The notes under the pieces were generated by a model, which worked only from the letters and a program-made list of their open reading frames with translations, did not search any database and was not told the DNA's origin. From assembly GCA_035048485.1 (NCBI GenBank), contig CM068590.1, positions 1,302,001 through 1,366,000 of the forward strand: 64,000 nucleotides of DNA. The letters run 5' to 3'. Source of the stretch: Pteria penguin. Its lineage: Eukaryota; Mollusca; Bivalvia; Pterioida; Pteriidae. Position 1 is the first letter of the stretch, and each line of letters opens with the position of its first letter. Positions 22,802 to 32,911 of the stretch are shown piece by piece. Made by a program: the position numbers and the translations under genes.

Positions 22802-22940
22802 GTTTTTTTACCTATATGACGGACCTGTCGAGGCAGTGTGGGAAACGTGACATGTCCACGTCTACCGCGACGTGGGACTTCCAGTTTTACTGTCTCTATA
22901 CTACAGGGTGACGTGAGACTCCGATAAGTATTGAACCAAG
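22802..22940 (-). mobile_element. SINE B fragment
   Basis: 'ctatatgacggacctgtcga' + 'ggcagtg', 'ccacgtctaccgcgacgtgg', 'cagttttactgtctctatac', then 'tattgaaccaaggacctaca'. The order matches the middle-to-head part of SINE B on the minus strand. Confidence 0.6.
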
Positions 22941-22965
22941 GACCTACAGATCTTAAAAGACACCA

Positions 22966-23160
22966 GTGGCGGATCCTGGGCCTACTGATCTTAAAAGACA
23001 CACCAGTGGCGGGTCCAGGATCCAGTGGCGCACATTTGAAAATCAAGTATTTGCCAAAATACTCAGCTCTTCTGGGTGCCAAATCTGGAGTTTTACTCAG
23101 ATTATTGTTTTCAACCTTATCATTCATATATGACTCATCCCGCCTCTAAATCCGCCACTG
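22966..23160. mobile_element. MITE-like element with 'cagtggcgg' ends
   Basis: The left end has tandem 'cagtggcggatcctgg' and 'cagtggcgggtccagg' motifs. The interior has 'ccaaatctggagttttactc' and 'attgttttcaaccttatcat'. The right end is 'ctaaatccgccactg'. Interior and ends match the element at 24.04 kb. Such ends are typical of non-autonomous hAT-type DNA transposons (inference); I could not find a clear 8-bp target duplication. The left end is duplicated with a ~33-bp spacing. Confidence 0.7.
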
Positions 23161-23815
23161 CTCACCCGTACTATGAAACCACATCGCCTCTGGACAAATA
23201 TAAAAATCTCATTACATAAGAAGAGTAACCGTGCAAGCAAATTACGACCCTATGCTAAAAAAATGACGGTGTCCGAGAACATTCTCCTTTGAAATAAAAA
23301 GGATTAATGTAAAAAAATAAAAAAGATCCCGTCTTCAAGATATGAGAGAAGAAAGCGAAATGGGGACAAAACGAGGGACAGAAAATATTACTATGATTCA
23401 AACATGTAAACTGTACATTCTGTTTAACATCTATTACCGTAATTATCTACCATAAGTATTCATGCTTTCAGAACTGAGAAAAGCTCAGCAGCATTTGATT
23501 AATATCTACCGCACATCACTTAGAATTTCCACGGATATCTTCAGGAAAGACAACTCCTCCAAGCTTGTAACACATACACAAGTGTTGAAGTCTTCTCATG
23601 TGTCAACATGTGTCCGAAGTATGTGTAATTGTCATTCGTACACTTCAAGGATTATATTCACTTATCAAGCATTCAGCGTATCAAGGAATGAAAAAGTATT
23701 ATGTATTTTATAGCAAATACAAACTATCAAACAAGAATTGGGAGGGGGATTCATCGATTAAGAAATCAAAACAATGGCTCGACAGCAACAATGAAAATTA
23801 AATGTTATTGTGGCA
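23161..23815. other. Unassigned AT-rich stretch
   Basis: No recognised repeat; open frames of 67-83 codons have no recognisable content. Confidence 0.5.
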
Positions 23816-23817
23816 GA

Positions 23818-23965
23818 ATGCTTACATGTCGACAATGTTGCTTCGGTTTTGACAACGCATAATGCTTCAATGTCGACAATGTCGCCTCAATGTTGGCCAA
23901 GCATACCGCTTATATATCGAAATTGTGGCCCCAGTGTTGACAAAGCGTAGTGCTTACCACTGACA
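23818..23965. repeat. Degenerate ~47-bp repeat, three copies
   Basis: 'gcttacatgtcgacaatgtt', 'gcttcaatgtcgacaatgtc' and 'gcttatatatcgaaattgtg' each lead to a 'tgttgacaaagc'-like word. Confidence 0.75.
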
Positions 23966-24041
23966 GAGAAAGCACAGCAACGGGCTGCACTGCTTTAAGG
24001 TACAATGGGTATATGCTTTATAAAATATTAAGTCAGTGAAA

Positions 24042-24268
24042 CCAGTGGCGGATCCAGAATTTCCAAAAAGAAAAAAGGGGGACAGGGGTTTTGCATGTGA
24101 AAGTAAAGTATTAGCATTATGGATGCCAAATCCGGAGTGTCGCTCATATTATTCGAGTGTTTTAACCTAATCATCTTTACATGCCTTGTAAATTTGTGGC
24201 GTAAAAGGTGGGGCAACCCCAAACACCCCCCCCCCCTTTCTCTCTTGCCCCCTCTACATCTGCCACTG
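24042..24268. mobile_element. MITE-like element with 'cagtggcggatccag' / 'ctgccactg' ends
   Basis: Terminal inverted ends 'cagtggcggatccag' and 'ctacatctgccactg'. The interior contains 'gatgccaaatccggagtgtc', 'attattcgagtgttttaacc' and a poly-C tract, paralleling the copy at 22966-23160. It contains no transposase. Confidence 0.75.
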
Positions 24269-24359
24269 GAGATGCCCACAATCAGGACTCCTCCATGTCT
24301 GGAGACAGATTTATTCCTTCGGGATTATAGCGCGTGTACAATAAAGCATCTAGCTTACT

Positions 24360-24535
24360 AGCAGCATGACATATGAGGTGGAAGGGGGAGAGGGGACGGG
24401 GGCTGCGAGGTTAATAGGGACAAGAGATAATCCAGTGACAAATTTCGCCACAAATTTTCAAAGCATAAATAGATAAATACATGATGAGGGATTTTTTTTT
24501 GGGAAGTCCTTGATCCGCCACCGTGGACTGTATCT
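24360..24535. mobile_element. Related MITE-like fragment
   Basis: The right end 'gtccttgatccgccaccgtgg' (shortened in one terminus) with a preceding T-run resembles the reverse of a 'ggcggatc' end. The interior shares 'aatttcgccacaaattttc'. The left end is not clearly preserved. Confidence 0.4.
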
Positions 24536-25160
24536 TGCCATGGATAAATCACTTCCTAAATATTACTTGCAAAAGTGTTCTATTCATCGATTAACATGGT
24601 ATTGAGAGGCGCCGGCTAAGATGATGAGGAAGAAGAAGAATTATGGGAAAGACTGGGCATATAATGCCCTCCTCCGACTTTACAAGTAGTATGTCATCAG
24701 TATAACGTGAAACCGATATTTTTATGTCATGGGGGATGCCAATCATTATGGTGTAAAGTGGATGAGGGGAAAATGAGTGAAGGACAAGTTGGAATAAGAT
24801 GGAAGACAGGAATAATTGGGAAGAAGGTGAAGGGAGAGATGATGGTAGAACTGGGTCGCAATATATCAAACCCACAGAAAGGAAAGGAAGGACGGTCAAA
24901 CGGTATTAAGAATGGAGAAAATTTCAGGAAAAAAACCCATCAGATTTTGTTTAAATTGAAGTACTTTAACGAGAGCCTAGTAAGGTAAGTTTTGATAGAA
25001 TGATCACTTGATGGTCACTTAACCCATACAAGCCATGAGATAAGGAAAATATTTACCTTTTTGTTTTTCTTCTTCTGTTTTGGATTACTGACATGGTTAG
25101 CGTTGTGACTGATCGTTTTCTCGCCGGATTTTATGGAATTCTTCATTACATTCTGCAACA
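24536..25160. other. Unassigned stretch
   Basis: Purine-rich on the plus strand from 24750 to 24930. No feature recognised. Confidence 0.5.
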
Positions 25161-25164
25161 GACG

Positions 25165-25410
25165 AAACAGAGAGGATAACAACGGATGGGGCAGAGAGGA
25201 TAACAACGGAGGAGGTAGAGAGGATAACAACGGACGAGGCAGAGAGGGTAACAACGGACGACGCAGAGAGGGTAACAACGGACGACGCAGAGAGGATAAC
25301 AACGGAAGACACAGAGAGGATAACAACAGAAGAGGCAGAGAGGATAACAACAGACGAGGCAGAGAGAGGATAACAACGGACGAGGCAGAGAGGGTAACAA
25401 CGGACGAGTT
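25165..25410. repeat. 24-bp minisatellite, about 10 copies
   Basis: Unit 'gaggataacaacggacgagg' + 'caga'. The 24-bp period keeps frames open on both strands (Arg/Glu/Asn/Gly repeats on the plus, Leu/Pro/Ser on the minus). One copy has a 2-bp insertion ('gagagagga'), shifting the frame. I consider it non-coding. Confidence 0.95.
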
Positions 25411-25929
25411 CATAGCTCTACATTGTAAACTGCAAGTTTATTTCAAAAGGAAAATGGAAAACTCGACGTCACTACTGGTCGGGAGGGTGAATCCAGACCC
25501 GAGGTAAATCATATAAAGTTTACAAATGCCCAATGACATACAGTTTTAAAGATGTTGTTCTTTCAATTTGTGCAGTTAAAATTGCTTGAAATGGTAACTT
25601 AGCAACAAAAATTACTATCGCCCGGGTATACCGCACATCTGGATTCACCTTGCCGACCACTAACGATTCATGGGATTTCAATCGTACATCTCAACAAATT
25701 ATGTGCAAACTTGTCTTAAAATAAAAACAATCTGACATGCACACATATCTAAATACGTAAATCCTAATGATTTTTCTTAAAAGCAACCAACAGCCATATA
25801 ATATTGGATGTTTCAGAGAGGCTGGATGAGCAAATGCAAAAGTGACTTAAATACCGCTGTGTATCGTTATTTGACAGCTTCAATTGTCTTCTGGGTGTTC
25901 ATAACACTTGTAAAGATAATCTGGATTCC
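25411..25929. other. Unassigned stretch
   Basis: No feature recognised before the SINE's target duplication. Confidence 0.5.
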
Positions 25930-25944
25930 AAAACAGAGGAAGAT

Positions 25945-26117
25945 TGGTTGGTTGGTTGATTGGTGTTTTACGTCGCTTTCAACAATATTTCAGTTATATC
26001 GCGACATGGAAGCAGGAGGTTACCGACCTCTTAAACATAGTGGCGCAACCCGGGAATCGAACCCGGATCGTCGGCGCCGCAAGCCAAGCGCTTAACCACT
26101 ACACCACGCCTACCCAT
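25945..26117 (-). mobile_element. SINE A, full length with perfect 15-bp target duplication
   Basis: On the minus strand it has an A box ('tggtgtagtggttaagcgc'), a B box ('gggttcgattcccgg'), the body ('cctcctgcttccatgtcgcg', 'gttgaaagcgacgtaaaac') and a tail 'accaatcaaccaaccaacc'. It is flanked by identical 15-bp copies of 'aaaacagaggaagat' at 25930-25944 and 26118-26132. The perfect duplication and the intact pol III boxes mark this as one of the youngest insertions in the window. Confidence 0.96.
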
Positions 26118-26337
26118 AAAACAGAGGAAGATATTTTACATATCGTAAATTGTAGGTAAAACAACAGTGTGCATCTAACTGACATGTAACTGAACTCCAC
26201 TCACTAGATACAAATCTCAAATTCATGTAAAGAATATAGTAAAATACATGCTTGATGACATTATCATCTTCACATGGTCAAAATAAGACCCAGCCAGTGT
26301 AGCTCGGAAGGCGCCGGAGATACTGACAAGTTCTCCA

Positions 26338-26462
26338 ACATGTCGGCCATTTTCAGTGATTTTGAAAATTTTGCCAGACCGAACAATGAATTATATGGAG
26401 AAAAATTAAGAATTTTGTCAGTCCGAATGAAATTTCGTCGGTGAAAACCTTCGGACTGACAC
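26338..26462. repeat. Dispersed repeat E, copy 1
   Basis: 'aacatgtcggccattttcag', 'gaaaattttgccagaccgaa', 'gagaaaaattaagaattttg' and 'gaaatttcgtcggtgaaaac' also occur in order at 32915-33050. The ends 'tgtcggcc' and 'ggactgaca' are weakly inverted, so it may be a small DNA-transposon derivative. Confidence 0.7.
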
Positions 26463-26469
26463 TCGGCTT

Positions 26470-26592
26470 GTGACTAAAACGTCCTCGGTTCAATGGGCAT
26501 ACCGCAGTCGTGTCCTTCGGACGAGTGAGTGAAACCCAAGGTTCTGTGCCACGGTTGACGTGGCACGTAAAATATCTCTCATACCCTGGAAG
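26470..26592 (+). mobile_element. SINE B fragment (head/middle)
   Basis: 'cctcggttcaatgggca' (B-box position), 'gtcgtgtccttcggacgagt', 'tgccacggttgacgtggcac' and 'gtaaaatatctct' follow plus-strand SINE B order. Confidence 0.6.
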
Positions 26593-26828
26593 GAATTTTG
26601 TAATTTTGATAAATTTCTAAAGTAAGCTTTTAAAACTAGAAGTACAATAGGTCTTAATTCAAAGTTATATATTGTACTCTATTTCATATATAAACATATT
26701 TATAGTTTACGTTTAATGTGATATATCCATTCAATATAGTGACCTTGACATTTTATTATATCATTCTTGCTTATTATACATTTGTATATCTATAAGCTCT
26801 ACAGCTTTTGACGAATAAACAATACAAT

Positions 26829-26912
26829 AGTTTCGGGTTGGTTCGTTGCAAAGGAATTAATGTCTATGAAATGCATCAGGCAGATGCCGTCATTATATAC
26901 GTGAAATAATCA
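26829..26912 (+). mobile_element. SINE B fragment (3' end)
   Basis: 'ggttcgttgcaaaggaatta', 'gaaatgcatcaggcagatgc' and 'cgtcattatatacgtgaaat' match the SINE B 3' domain. Together with 26470-26592 it may be one copy split by ~235 bp of AT-rich DNA. Confidence 0.7.
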
Positions 26913-26990
26913 ACAGAAACAAGATCGAAATCATGTTCTTAAAGAGAAAACAGAAGACATCTGACAAAGCTGCATGACACAAAACACCAA

Positions 26991-26991
<1 letters not shown>

Positions 26992-27047
<56 letters not shown>
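26992..27047. repeat. (AC)n microsatellite
   Basis: About 28 uninterrupted AC dinucleotides. Confidence 0.98.
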
Positions 27048-27049
<2 letters not shown>

Positions 27050-27622
27050 GAAAACAAAAAACAAACTAAAACACCACTACTCATGCATGACACCGTGTAA
27101 TGTCTACATATATCCTTAATATTGTGTGTTTTCGCCTTATGGGAAAAATGACCATTTTAAGACAACAATCATTGTACACATAATATTGCACTGTGTCATT
27201 CAAACTTATTTTTGGATTTTTATTTGGTATGTAACGTTAAAAATATATGTGCATCAGACACCAAATGCTTCAATGCCTACATCCTAAGCTATGCATATTA
27301 TTTCTTTCTTATTTTACTTATTTAGCATCACGTTATCTCTAAGTGTAGCGAGATTTTCGAAGATCATCAAAATTATCAAACAGCGGTATAAAGTTTATTC
27401 TTACATTTGCTCGTTCAACCAGAAAACTTCAACATGGCCGTAGCTTCCTCTGAAGTGTTCCGAATGAAGCAAAGCGTTTAATTGTTTTGCTGGCTCAAAC
27501 CTCCCTCTTACACATGCCCACGCGCACATACAAACACACACATACAAAACTACAAAAACATAAACAGAGAACTGAGAGACCAGAAGGAGTACTAAACCAA
27601 TGATGCAGCACAGGACAAAATA
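27048..27622. other. Unassigned stretch
   Basis: A short CA-rich patch at 27525-27545; nothing else recognised. Confidence 0.5.
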
Positions 27623-27625
27623 GGT

Positions 27626-28012
27626 AATGGGGGCAAGATGAGTCAAGTGGTATTTCACCGGACTTCATATCCCGGGACCCGGGTTCAATTCCGGCTGTGG
27701 GCTGGGATTTTCCAAGGTCATTTATCATCTATCTCTCTATCTATCCCTCGGATTACACAGTATTGACCGAGGCCCCATGTCAAGGTATAAACCGAGGCCC
27801 CGTGTCACGGTATAAACCGAGGCCCCGTGTCAAGGTGTAAACCGAGGCCGTGGTCTGGGATTTTCCAAGGTCATTTATCAGCTGTCTCTCTATCTGTCCT
27901 TCGGATTCCACAGTACAGACCGAGGTCCCGACTCAAGGTATAAACCGAGGCCCTGTGTCAAGGTATACGTTGGCATGTAAAAGATCTCTTCTTCGGATGG
28001 ACCCGTAAACGG
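27626..28012 (+). mobile_element. SINE C (B-related) with internal 25-bp arrays
   Basis: The tRNA-like head has 'gagtcaagtggtatttcacc' (A-box region) and 'gggttcaattccgg' (B box). It is followed by segment X ('ctgggattttccaaggtcat'), a 25-bp array (27760-27850), a second copy of segment X (27855-27890), two more 25-bp units and a SINE B-like 3' part ('ggcatgtaaaagatctcttc', 'ttcggatggacccgtaaac'). The head differs from B but the downstream body is shared. A reverse-orientation relative is at 44505-45065. Confidence 0.7.
27760..27962. repeat. 25-bp minisatellite derived from SINE body
   Basis: Unit 'taaaccgaggccccgtgtca' + 'aggta'; equivalent points at 27788, 27813 and 27838 are exactly 25 bp apart, with two further copies at 27918-27962. 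A single copy of this word exists in ordinary SINE B ('aaaaaccgaggccctgtgtc'). Confidence 0.9.
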
Positions 28013-28029
28013 CAATACACTAAATGACC

Positions 28030-28420
28030 CACAATAATAATATAATAATAATAATCCACAAAACGGTATTGCAATGAACTTTAATATACAAAACGGCAAT
28101 ACACTAACCAATAAAACGCTAAACGGCAATACATTGAATGACAATCCACAAAACGGTAATGCAATGAACTTTAATATACAAAACGGCAATACACTAACCA
28201 ACAAAACGCTAAACGGCAATACATTGAATGACAATCCACAAAACGGTAATGCAATGAACTTTAATATACAAAACGGCAATACACTAACCAACAAAACGCT
28301 AAACGACAATACATTGAATGACAATCCACAAAACAATCATAGACTGAACGCCAATAAACAAAACAATATACGAAACTGCAATTTACTAAATGCAGATACA
28401 CTAGCCTAAACGACAATACC
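28030..28420. repeat. 90-bp higher-order minisatellite (18-bp subunits)
   Basis: 'gcaatgaactttaatataca' recurs at 28071, 28161 and 28251, exactly 90 bp apart. Each 90-mer is about five diverged 18-bp subunits like 'aaaacggcaatacactaa'. Weaker single subunits continue to about 28600. Open frames on both strands (111 and 148 codons) follow from the 90-bp period. Confidence 0.95.
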
Positions 28421-29146
28421 GTGTGTCAAAGCACTAAATGGTGATACATTTTACAATACACCCCAATACATTAAAAGACAAAACACTAAACACCGATAAA
28501 CTAATTAATAATACACTAAGTGGCAATACACTATTTATGGCAATACACAATTTATGCCAATACATAGAACGCCAATACACTAATCGGATTTCACGGTCAA
28601 GAGTACATCGTGAGCTAAATCAATCATCGATATTGATACCATACACAGATAAGAGTCTGCGAGGGTGTATAATGGAAATGGGGGAGCTGAAATACCATTT
28701 AGAAATACGTGTATATGTATATACAATACGCCTAGCTCAAGACTGGTGTAATAAATTATCGAATATCTATCTTCTCAAAAAGCAAATGTTTGTGTAAATT
28801 TCAGTTATAAATATTTACAAGAATGAGAAACTCTTTAGCAAAAGGGATACGAAACTGCGAAACTGAAAGTAAAACTCTTGAGGATATTGCACCACAATTC
28901 TCTCTCACTGATGTTCAGTTTCAAAAGGAAATGAAAGAAATTTGAATGCAGATCCTAATACACAACATGTACTTGCAAAGAAACAATAGGTTGTGCAACT
29001 GAAGCATGCACTCGAGTTGGTGCCGCCTCTGTGTAGATTAAATATTCCTGAACACAGGCTGGCTTTAAAGATTTTGCTAATGTAAACATCTACTTGTGTT
29101 CGTTCAATATATGTATATGGTAAACAGAGATCCAGCAGAATCCGTG
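28421..29146. other. Decayed subunits, then unassigned
   Basis: 'caatacactaa'-like words continue to about 28600. From there to 29146 I recognise nothing. Confidence 0.5.
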
Positions 29147-29545
29147 TCGTCACTTCTATACAAGTTTGTGGTCTAACACTAGAATTGTTGCCGCCACCTC
29201 TATACAGATCTACTGTCCAGCATTAGAACTGGTGCCGCCACCTATATACAGTTTGTATATATACAGTTTGTAGAAAAGCACTAGAACAGGTTTGTGGAAC
29301 ATTAGATGCCGCCACTGCCATACAGGTTTGTGATCCAGCATTAGAATTGGTGCCGCCACTGCCATACAGGTTTGTGATCCAGCATTAGAATTGGTGCCGC
29401 CACTTCTATACAAGTTTGTCGGGCAGCATTAGAAATGGTGCTGTCATTTCTATACAGATTTGTTCCAACACTAGAATGGGTGCCGCTACTTGTACACAGG
29501 TTTTGTGGAGCACCATTAGAATTGGTGCCGCCACTTCTGCAGATA
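29147..29545. repeat. 44-bp minisatellite, about nine copies
   Basis: 'tgccgccactgccatacagg' and 'tttgtgatccagcattagaa' repeat 44 bp apart (29308 and 29352), with some longer and shorter copies. A lone relative ('ggtgccgcctctgtgtaga') lies at 29020. Confidence 0.9.
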
Positions 29546-29900
29546 TTTCTGTTTGGCGCGTTAATCCCCAACGAATCGTACACAAACACATCTTCTTATG
29601 CATGATATGGACCCGGCACAGGCGCAGATCGATACACACCGTCTGATAACAGAGTTATTGTCATGCCAGCAAGATTACTACAGATCTACCGTCAATATAA
29701 CGACATACTCTTACAGGACAAAAGCCATAAAAAGAAGGGTTCCATCAAAGAACAGAAAGGAAAAGGGTATGTTAGTTTGACAGTTGACGGTGTTGAACAC
29801 CAACACCTTGTTAATTTTCATTTTTTCTTGCATGAAAAGAGGGCCATCTGTGTTTACTTATAATTGATTGACAAACACGTGAATTATTCACGCTAGAACA
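29546..29900. other. Unassigned stretch
   Basis: No feature recognised. Confidence 0.5.
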
Positions 29901-30130
29901 CGGAGTGCATCTGGCACATTGCATACCTCCAAACTCAGCTCAACCCTTCAGACAAACCCGGTAACAAAACTGAATTTCGGAGTGCATCTGGCACATTGCA
30001 TTCCTCCAAACTAAACTCAACCCTACCTGCTTACCCGGTAACAAAGCTGGATTTCGGGGTGCATATTGCACATTTCATTCATCCCTACTTCACTCACTCC
30101 TTCCTACACACCCGGTAACAAAACTGGATC
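29901..30130. repeat. 77-bp minisatellite, three copies
   Basis: 'cggagtgcatctggcacatt' at 29901 and 29978 and 'cggggtgcatattgcacatt' at 30055 are exactly 77 bp apart; each unit contains 'acccggtaacaaaactg'. Confidence 0.93.
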
Positions 30131-31375
30131 AATCGTTCATATCGGTTCATTTGTAATTAAACTGACTATAAACACCTTATAGAAAGCGAGAACAAACGTT
30201 TTAATGCATATGGTTTTGATTCAATAGGTAGAAGATTCCTTCAATGATTTTAAAATCATATGGTATAGATAAAATGGTAACGCGGTTTTCCCCCTTTTGT
30301 TTGTTGGCTCATGTTTTTTTTGGGGGGGGGGGTTGTTTGTGGTGAGTTTTTTTTTTTTCGGAGGGGGGTTGTTGAAGGTGGGGTGTCCTTTTTTGGAAGG
30401 TGATGTAATCAGCTTCTCTAAGCCGCCGTCCATACCGATTTGGAAACCGATATTACCCAAGTGTTCTTCCGCTCTAAAACAGTAACAATAATATAGTCCC
30501 CAAATAAATCATGTGATACTTACATAAAATTCAATTTTAGCTACTAAAGTTATTTTTTACATTGAACATTTCAGAAACTTTACCTTACCAAATCGGAGTT
30601 TAACAAATGTAGTTTTATTTTCCTTCCATCTCGTTCATACACATGCCTAACTTGTGACAATGAAGAAAGCTCAAAAATTATATTTTACATAAAATTATAC
30701 CATTGGTATCGGTCAGTACTCTAAGCAGCGTTTACCAAAACAATTTCATATTGTATTTAATATACCTATTTCTATTTTCGGTGGATTTTTTTTTACTTTA
30801 TTTCGTCTTGAATTATTATTTTTTTCTTTTTTTGTTTCTCTTTTATACCTGTTACCATTATTATTCAAATTCGATATAAATATTTATTTACCCACTTATC
30901 AAGTAATTCCTCCTAATTTGTCAATAAATCCTACATTCTCAATACAGTTGGGAGAGTGGATTGGGGGGGGGGGACAGTGAAAAATAAAATTCAAAACCTC
31001 CCTTCTTTTTTTAATGAATATTCTATCTCTCCTATATAAGTTAATGCTGCATGTCGAATTAAACTTAATCTAACAACAGAAAAGGAACCCCGCTACTATC
31101 TGACGCTCGCATACTGAAATCAACATGAACTCAGTTTGTCGAATTGATCCTAGGGCACTTTAAAATCCCTTTCAGTCGCCTATGACATTTTTAAGTTAAG
31201 CTGTCATAGCCGAGGACAGGTAATCAAAAAGTTATGTGCTGGAAATCAACATAAAAGATTTATCGGTAAAAGGCTTCGCTGCGGAATTCAATAACTCGAG
31301 AATAAAGGAATCACGGCGGCGTTCAATATAGGTCTCCCCTACTTACTGCTACAATAGCTTTCAGTGTAAACGGAA
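30131..31375. other. AT-rich stretch with G/T low-complexity patches
   Basis: G/T homopolymer patches at 30310-30390 and a poly-G run at 30962-30973; T-rich patches at 30785-30845. No gene. Open frames over the G/T patch are low-complexity. Confidence 0.5.
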
Positions 31376-31378
31376 GCG

Positions 31379-31450
31379 TTGCATGGCCCAGTCGGTAGGG
31401 AAATCGTTAAGTTATTGGAAAACTGTTGGTTCGAATCTTCTGCAAGTTCA
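31379..31450 (+). mobile_element. tRNA-like element (SINE head or tRNA pseudogene)
   Basis: 'gcatggcccagtcggtaggg' fits an A box at the expected position and 'ttggttcgaatct' a B box ~35 bp later. The 3' end does not pair with the 'gcatggc' start, so it is not an intact tRNA. It is probably the head of another SINE. Confidence 0.5.
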
Positions 31451-31675
31451 GAATAATTCAGAGCGTCAAAGGCAGATTTAGGAGTCGAATCCACGGCGAC
31501 GACATTTGTCAAATTAACTTCCGATTTTTACATTTTGTCATCGCGTTTAACATGTCATGTATTTCCCCCATACCAAGTCAATACTTGCAATAAGATTTAG
31601 CTCTTTACAGGTGCGGGCCTCCCTAATAGATCTACGTCTATATTTACTTATTCTTTGGAATTCTTTATCCTTCAT
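31451..31675. other. Unassigned
   Basis: Possible body of the tRNA-headed element; no match to the A or B bodies. Confidence 0.4.
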
Positions 31676-32335
31676 CCACACCACGATTATGTCACGTGAG
31701 TGGTGGCGGCACCTGTCTGATGCATGACCTCAATGACCTTTTATCCATACGACAGATTATACCGAGGTAGCAAGAGGTCTTTTATCCTTAAAACAGTCAA
31801 AACCGGAGCAGCAAGAAGTCTTGCATAATATACGACAAACTAAACCGAGGCACCAAGAAGTTGATCCATACGACATACTAAACCGAGGCAGCAAGAGGTC
31901 TTTCATATATACAATAAACTAAACCGAGACAGCAAGAAGGTGATCCATACGACAGACTAAACCGAGGCAGCAAGAGGTCTTTCATATATACAACAAACTA
32001 AACCGAGGCAGCAAGAAGTATATCCATACGACAGACTAAACCGAGGCAGCAAGAGGTCTTTCATATATACAACAAACTAAACCGAGGCAGCAAGAAGTTG
32101 ATACATACGACAGACTAAACCGAGGCAGCAAGAGGTCTTTTATCCTTAAAACAGACTAAACCGAGGCAGCAAATGGTATTTCATCCATACAAAAAAATTA
32201 AACCGAGACATCAAGGGGTATTTTATCCATACAAAAAACTAAACCGAGGCAGCAAAAAGGTATGTTTTTCATGTTGCTACGAGCAACGTGACATGGAGAC
32301 CTCAGTTCCACTGTTTCATCCGCGGGACCGGCAGG
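31676..32335 (-). mobile_element. SINE B carrying a ~525-bp internal tandem array
   Basis: The left side has the SINE B 3' domain ('cacgattatgtcacgtgagt', 'ggcggcacctgtctgatgca'). The right side continues with 'gcaacgtgacatggagacct' + 'cagttccactg' and 'tttcatccgcgggaccggca'. Between them lies a 38/41-bp array (31740-32265) made from the SINE segment that normally reads 'ccacccgaagcagtgaggga'. Confidence 0.8.
31740..32265. repeat. 38+41-bp (79-bp dimer) minisatellite inside SINE B
   Basis: 'ctaaaccgaggcagcaagag' recurs about 13 times. Spacings at 31878, 31919, 31957, 31998 and 32036 alternate 41 and 38 bp, so the current unit of amplification is a 79-bp dimer of 'catacgacaga' and 'atacaacaaa' types. 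Confidence 0.93.
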
Positions 32336-32344
32336 CTGGCTGAT

Positions 32345-32612
32345 TGTTTGTTCTTTGTTTTTAAGTCACGTCTAGTTGTTAGTTGTTTTTTTTATGAAAT
32401 GATGTCTGATGCATTGCATAAAAAAGTACACCTATGCAACGGACCCTCTCGGAACACCTAGTGGTCTTTAACGTGTCAAGTCTGGCGTGGTATGAAGCCT
32501 CGGTGTCACTATCTCGTTCGAAGGGCACGACACCAGCCATCCGCCAGCGAAATTCGAACCCGTGACCTCCCGGTCAAGTGACAGTCACATGAACGACTGA
32601 GCCGCGCCGGAT
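32345..32612 (-). mobile_element. SINE B, full length but diverged
   Basis: The 3' domain ('tgatgtctgatgcattgcat'), 'cacctatgcaacggaccctc', 'ggtctttaacgtgtcaagtc', 'atgaagcctcggtgtcacta', a reverse B box ('aaattcgaacccgtgacc') and the head 'gaacgactgagccgcgccgg' are all present in order. Confidence 0.8.
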
Positions 32613-32911
32613 CGATCGGGAAGTATAGTACACTATATATCACGTCAGACAGCTGCTAGGAATAGCTACAATCGACTCCGTCGTGGGTTGATAGTATTTC
32701 ACTTGCATGTTTTACAAACGTCCTTAGCAAAGGTTAACACAGAAGATCGACATTAGTACAGGTTAATCCTTGTTTATTGCCCTAAGCTTGGATACTCGTA
32801 TTGTGTGCTTTGCAATTGTTTAAACCAACATATATATGTACATTAATATTGACACATGAACCGGAAGACTTCATAAAGAATTAAATAGTACAATGGTGTG
32901 GAAAAGTTATA
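32613..32911. other. Unassigned
   Basis: No feature recognised. Confidence 0.5.

Noticed and set aside
25015..25507. Arg/Glu/Asn-rich and Leu/Pro-rich ORFs
   Set aside because: They are by-products of the 24-bp repeat, and one unit carries a 2-bp insertion that breaks the frame.
26055..26112. Genuine tRNA gene on the minus strand
   Set aside because: A and B boxes are intact but the acceptor ends do not pair, and the sequence continues into a SINE body with a target duplication.
28074..28409. Asn-rich 111-codon ORF and opposing 148-codon hydrophobic ORF
   Set aside because: They are by-products of the 90-bp repeat.
30221..30485. Pro/Lys-rich and Gly/Phe-rich ORFs
   Set aside because: They are translations of G/T homopolymer patches.
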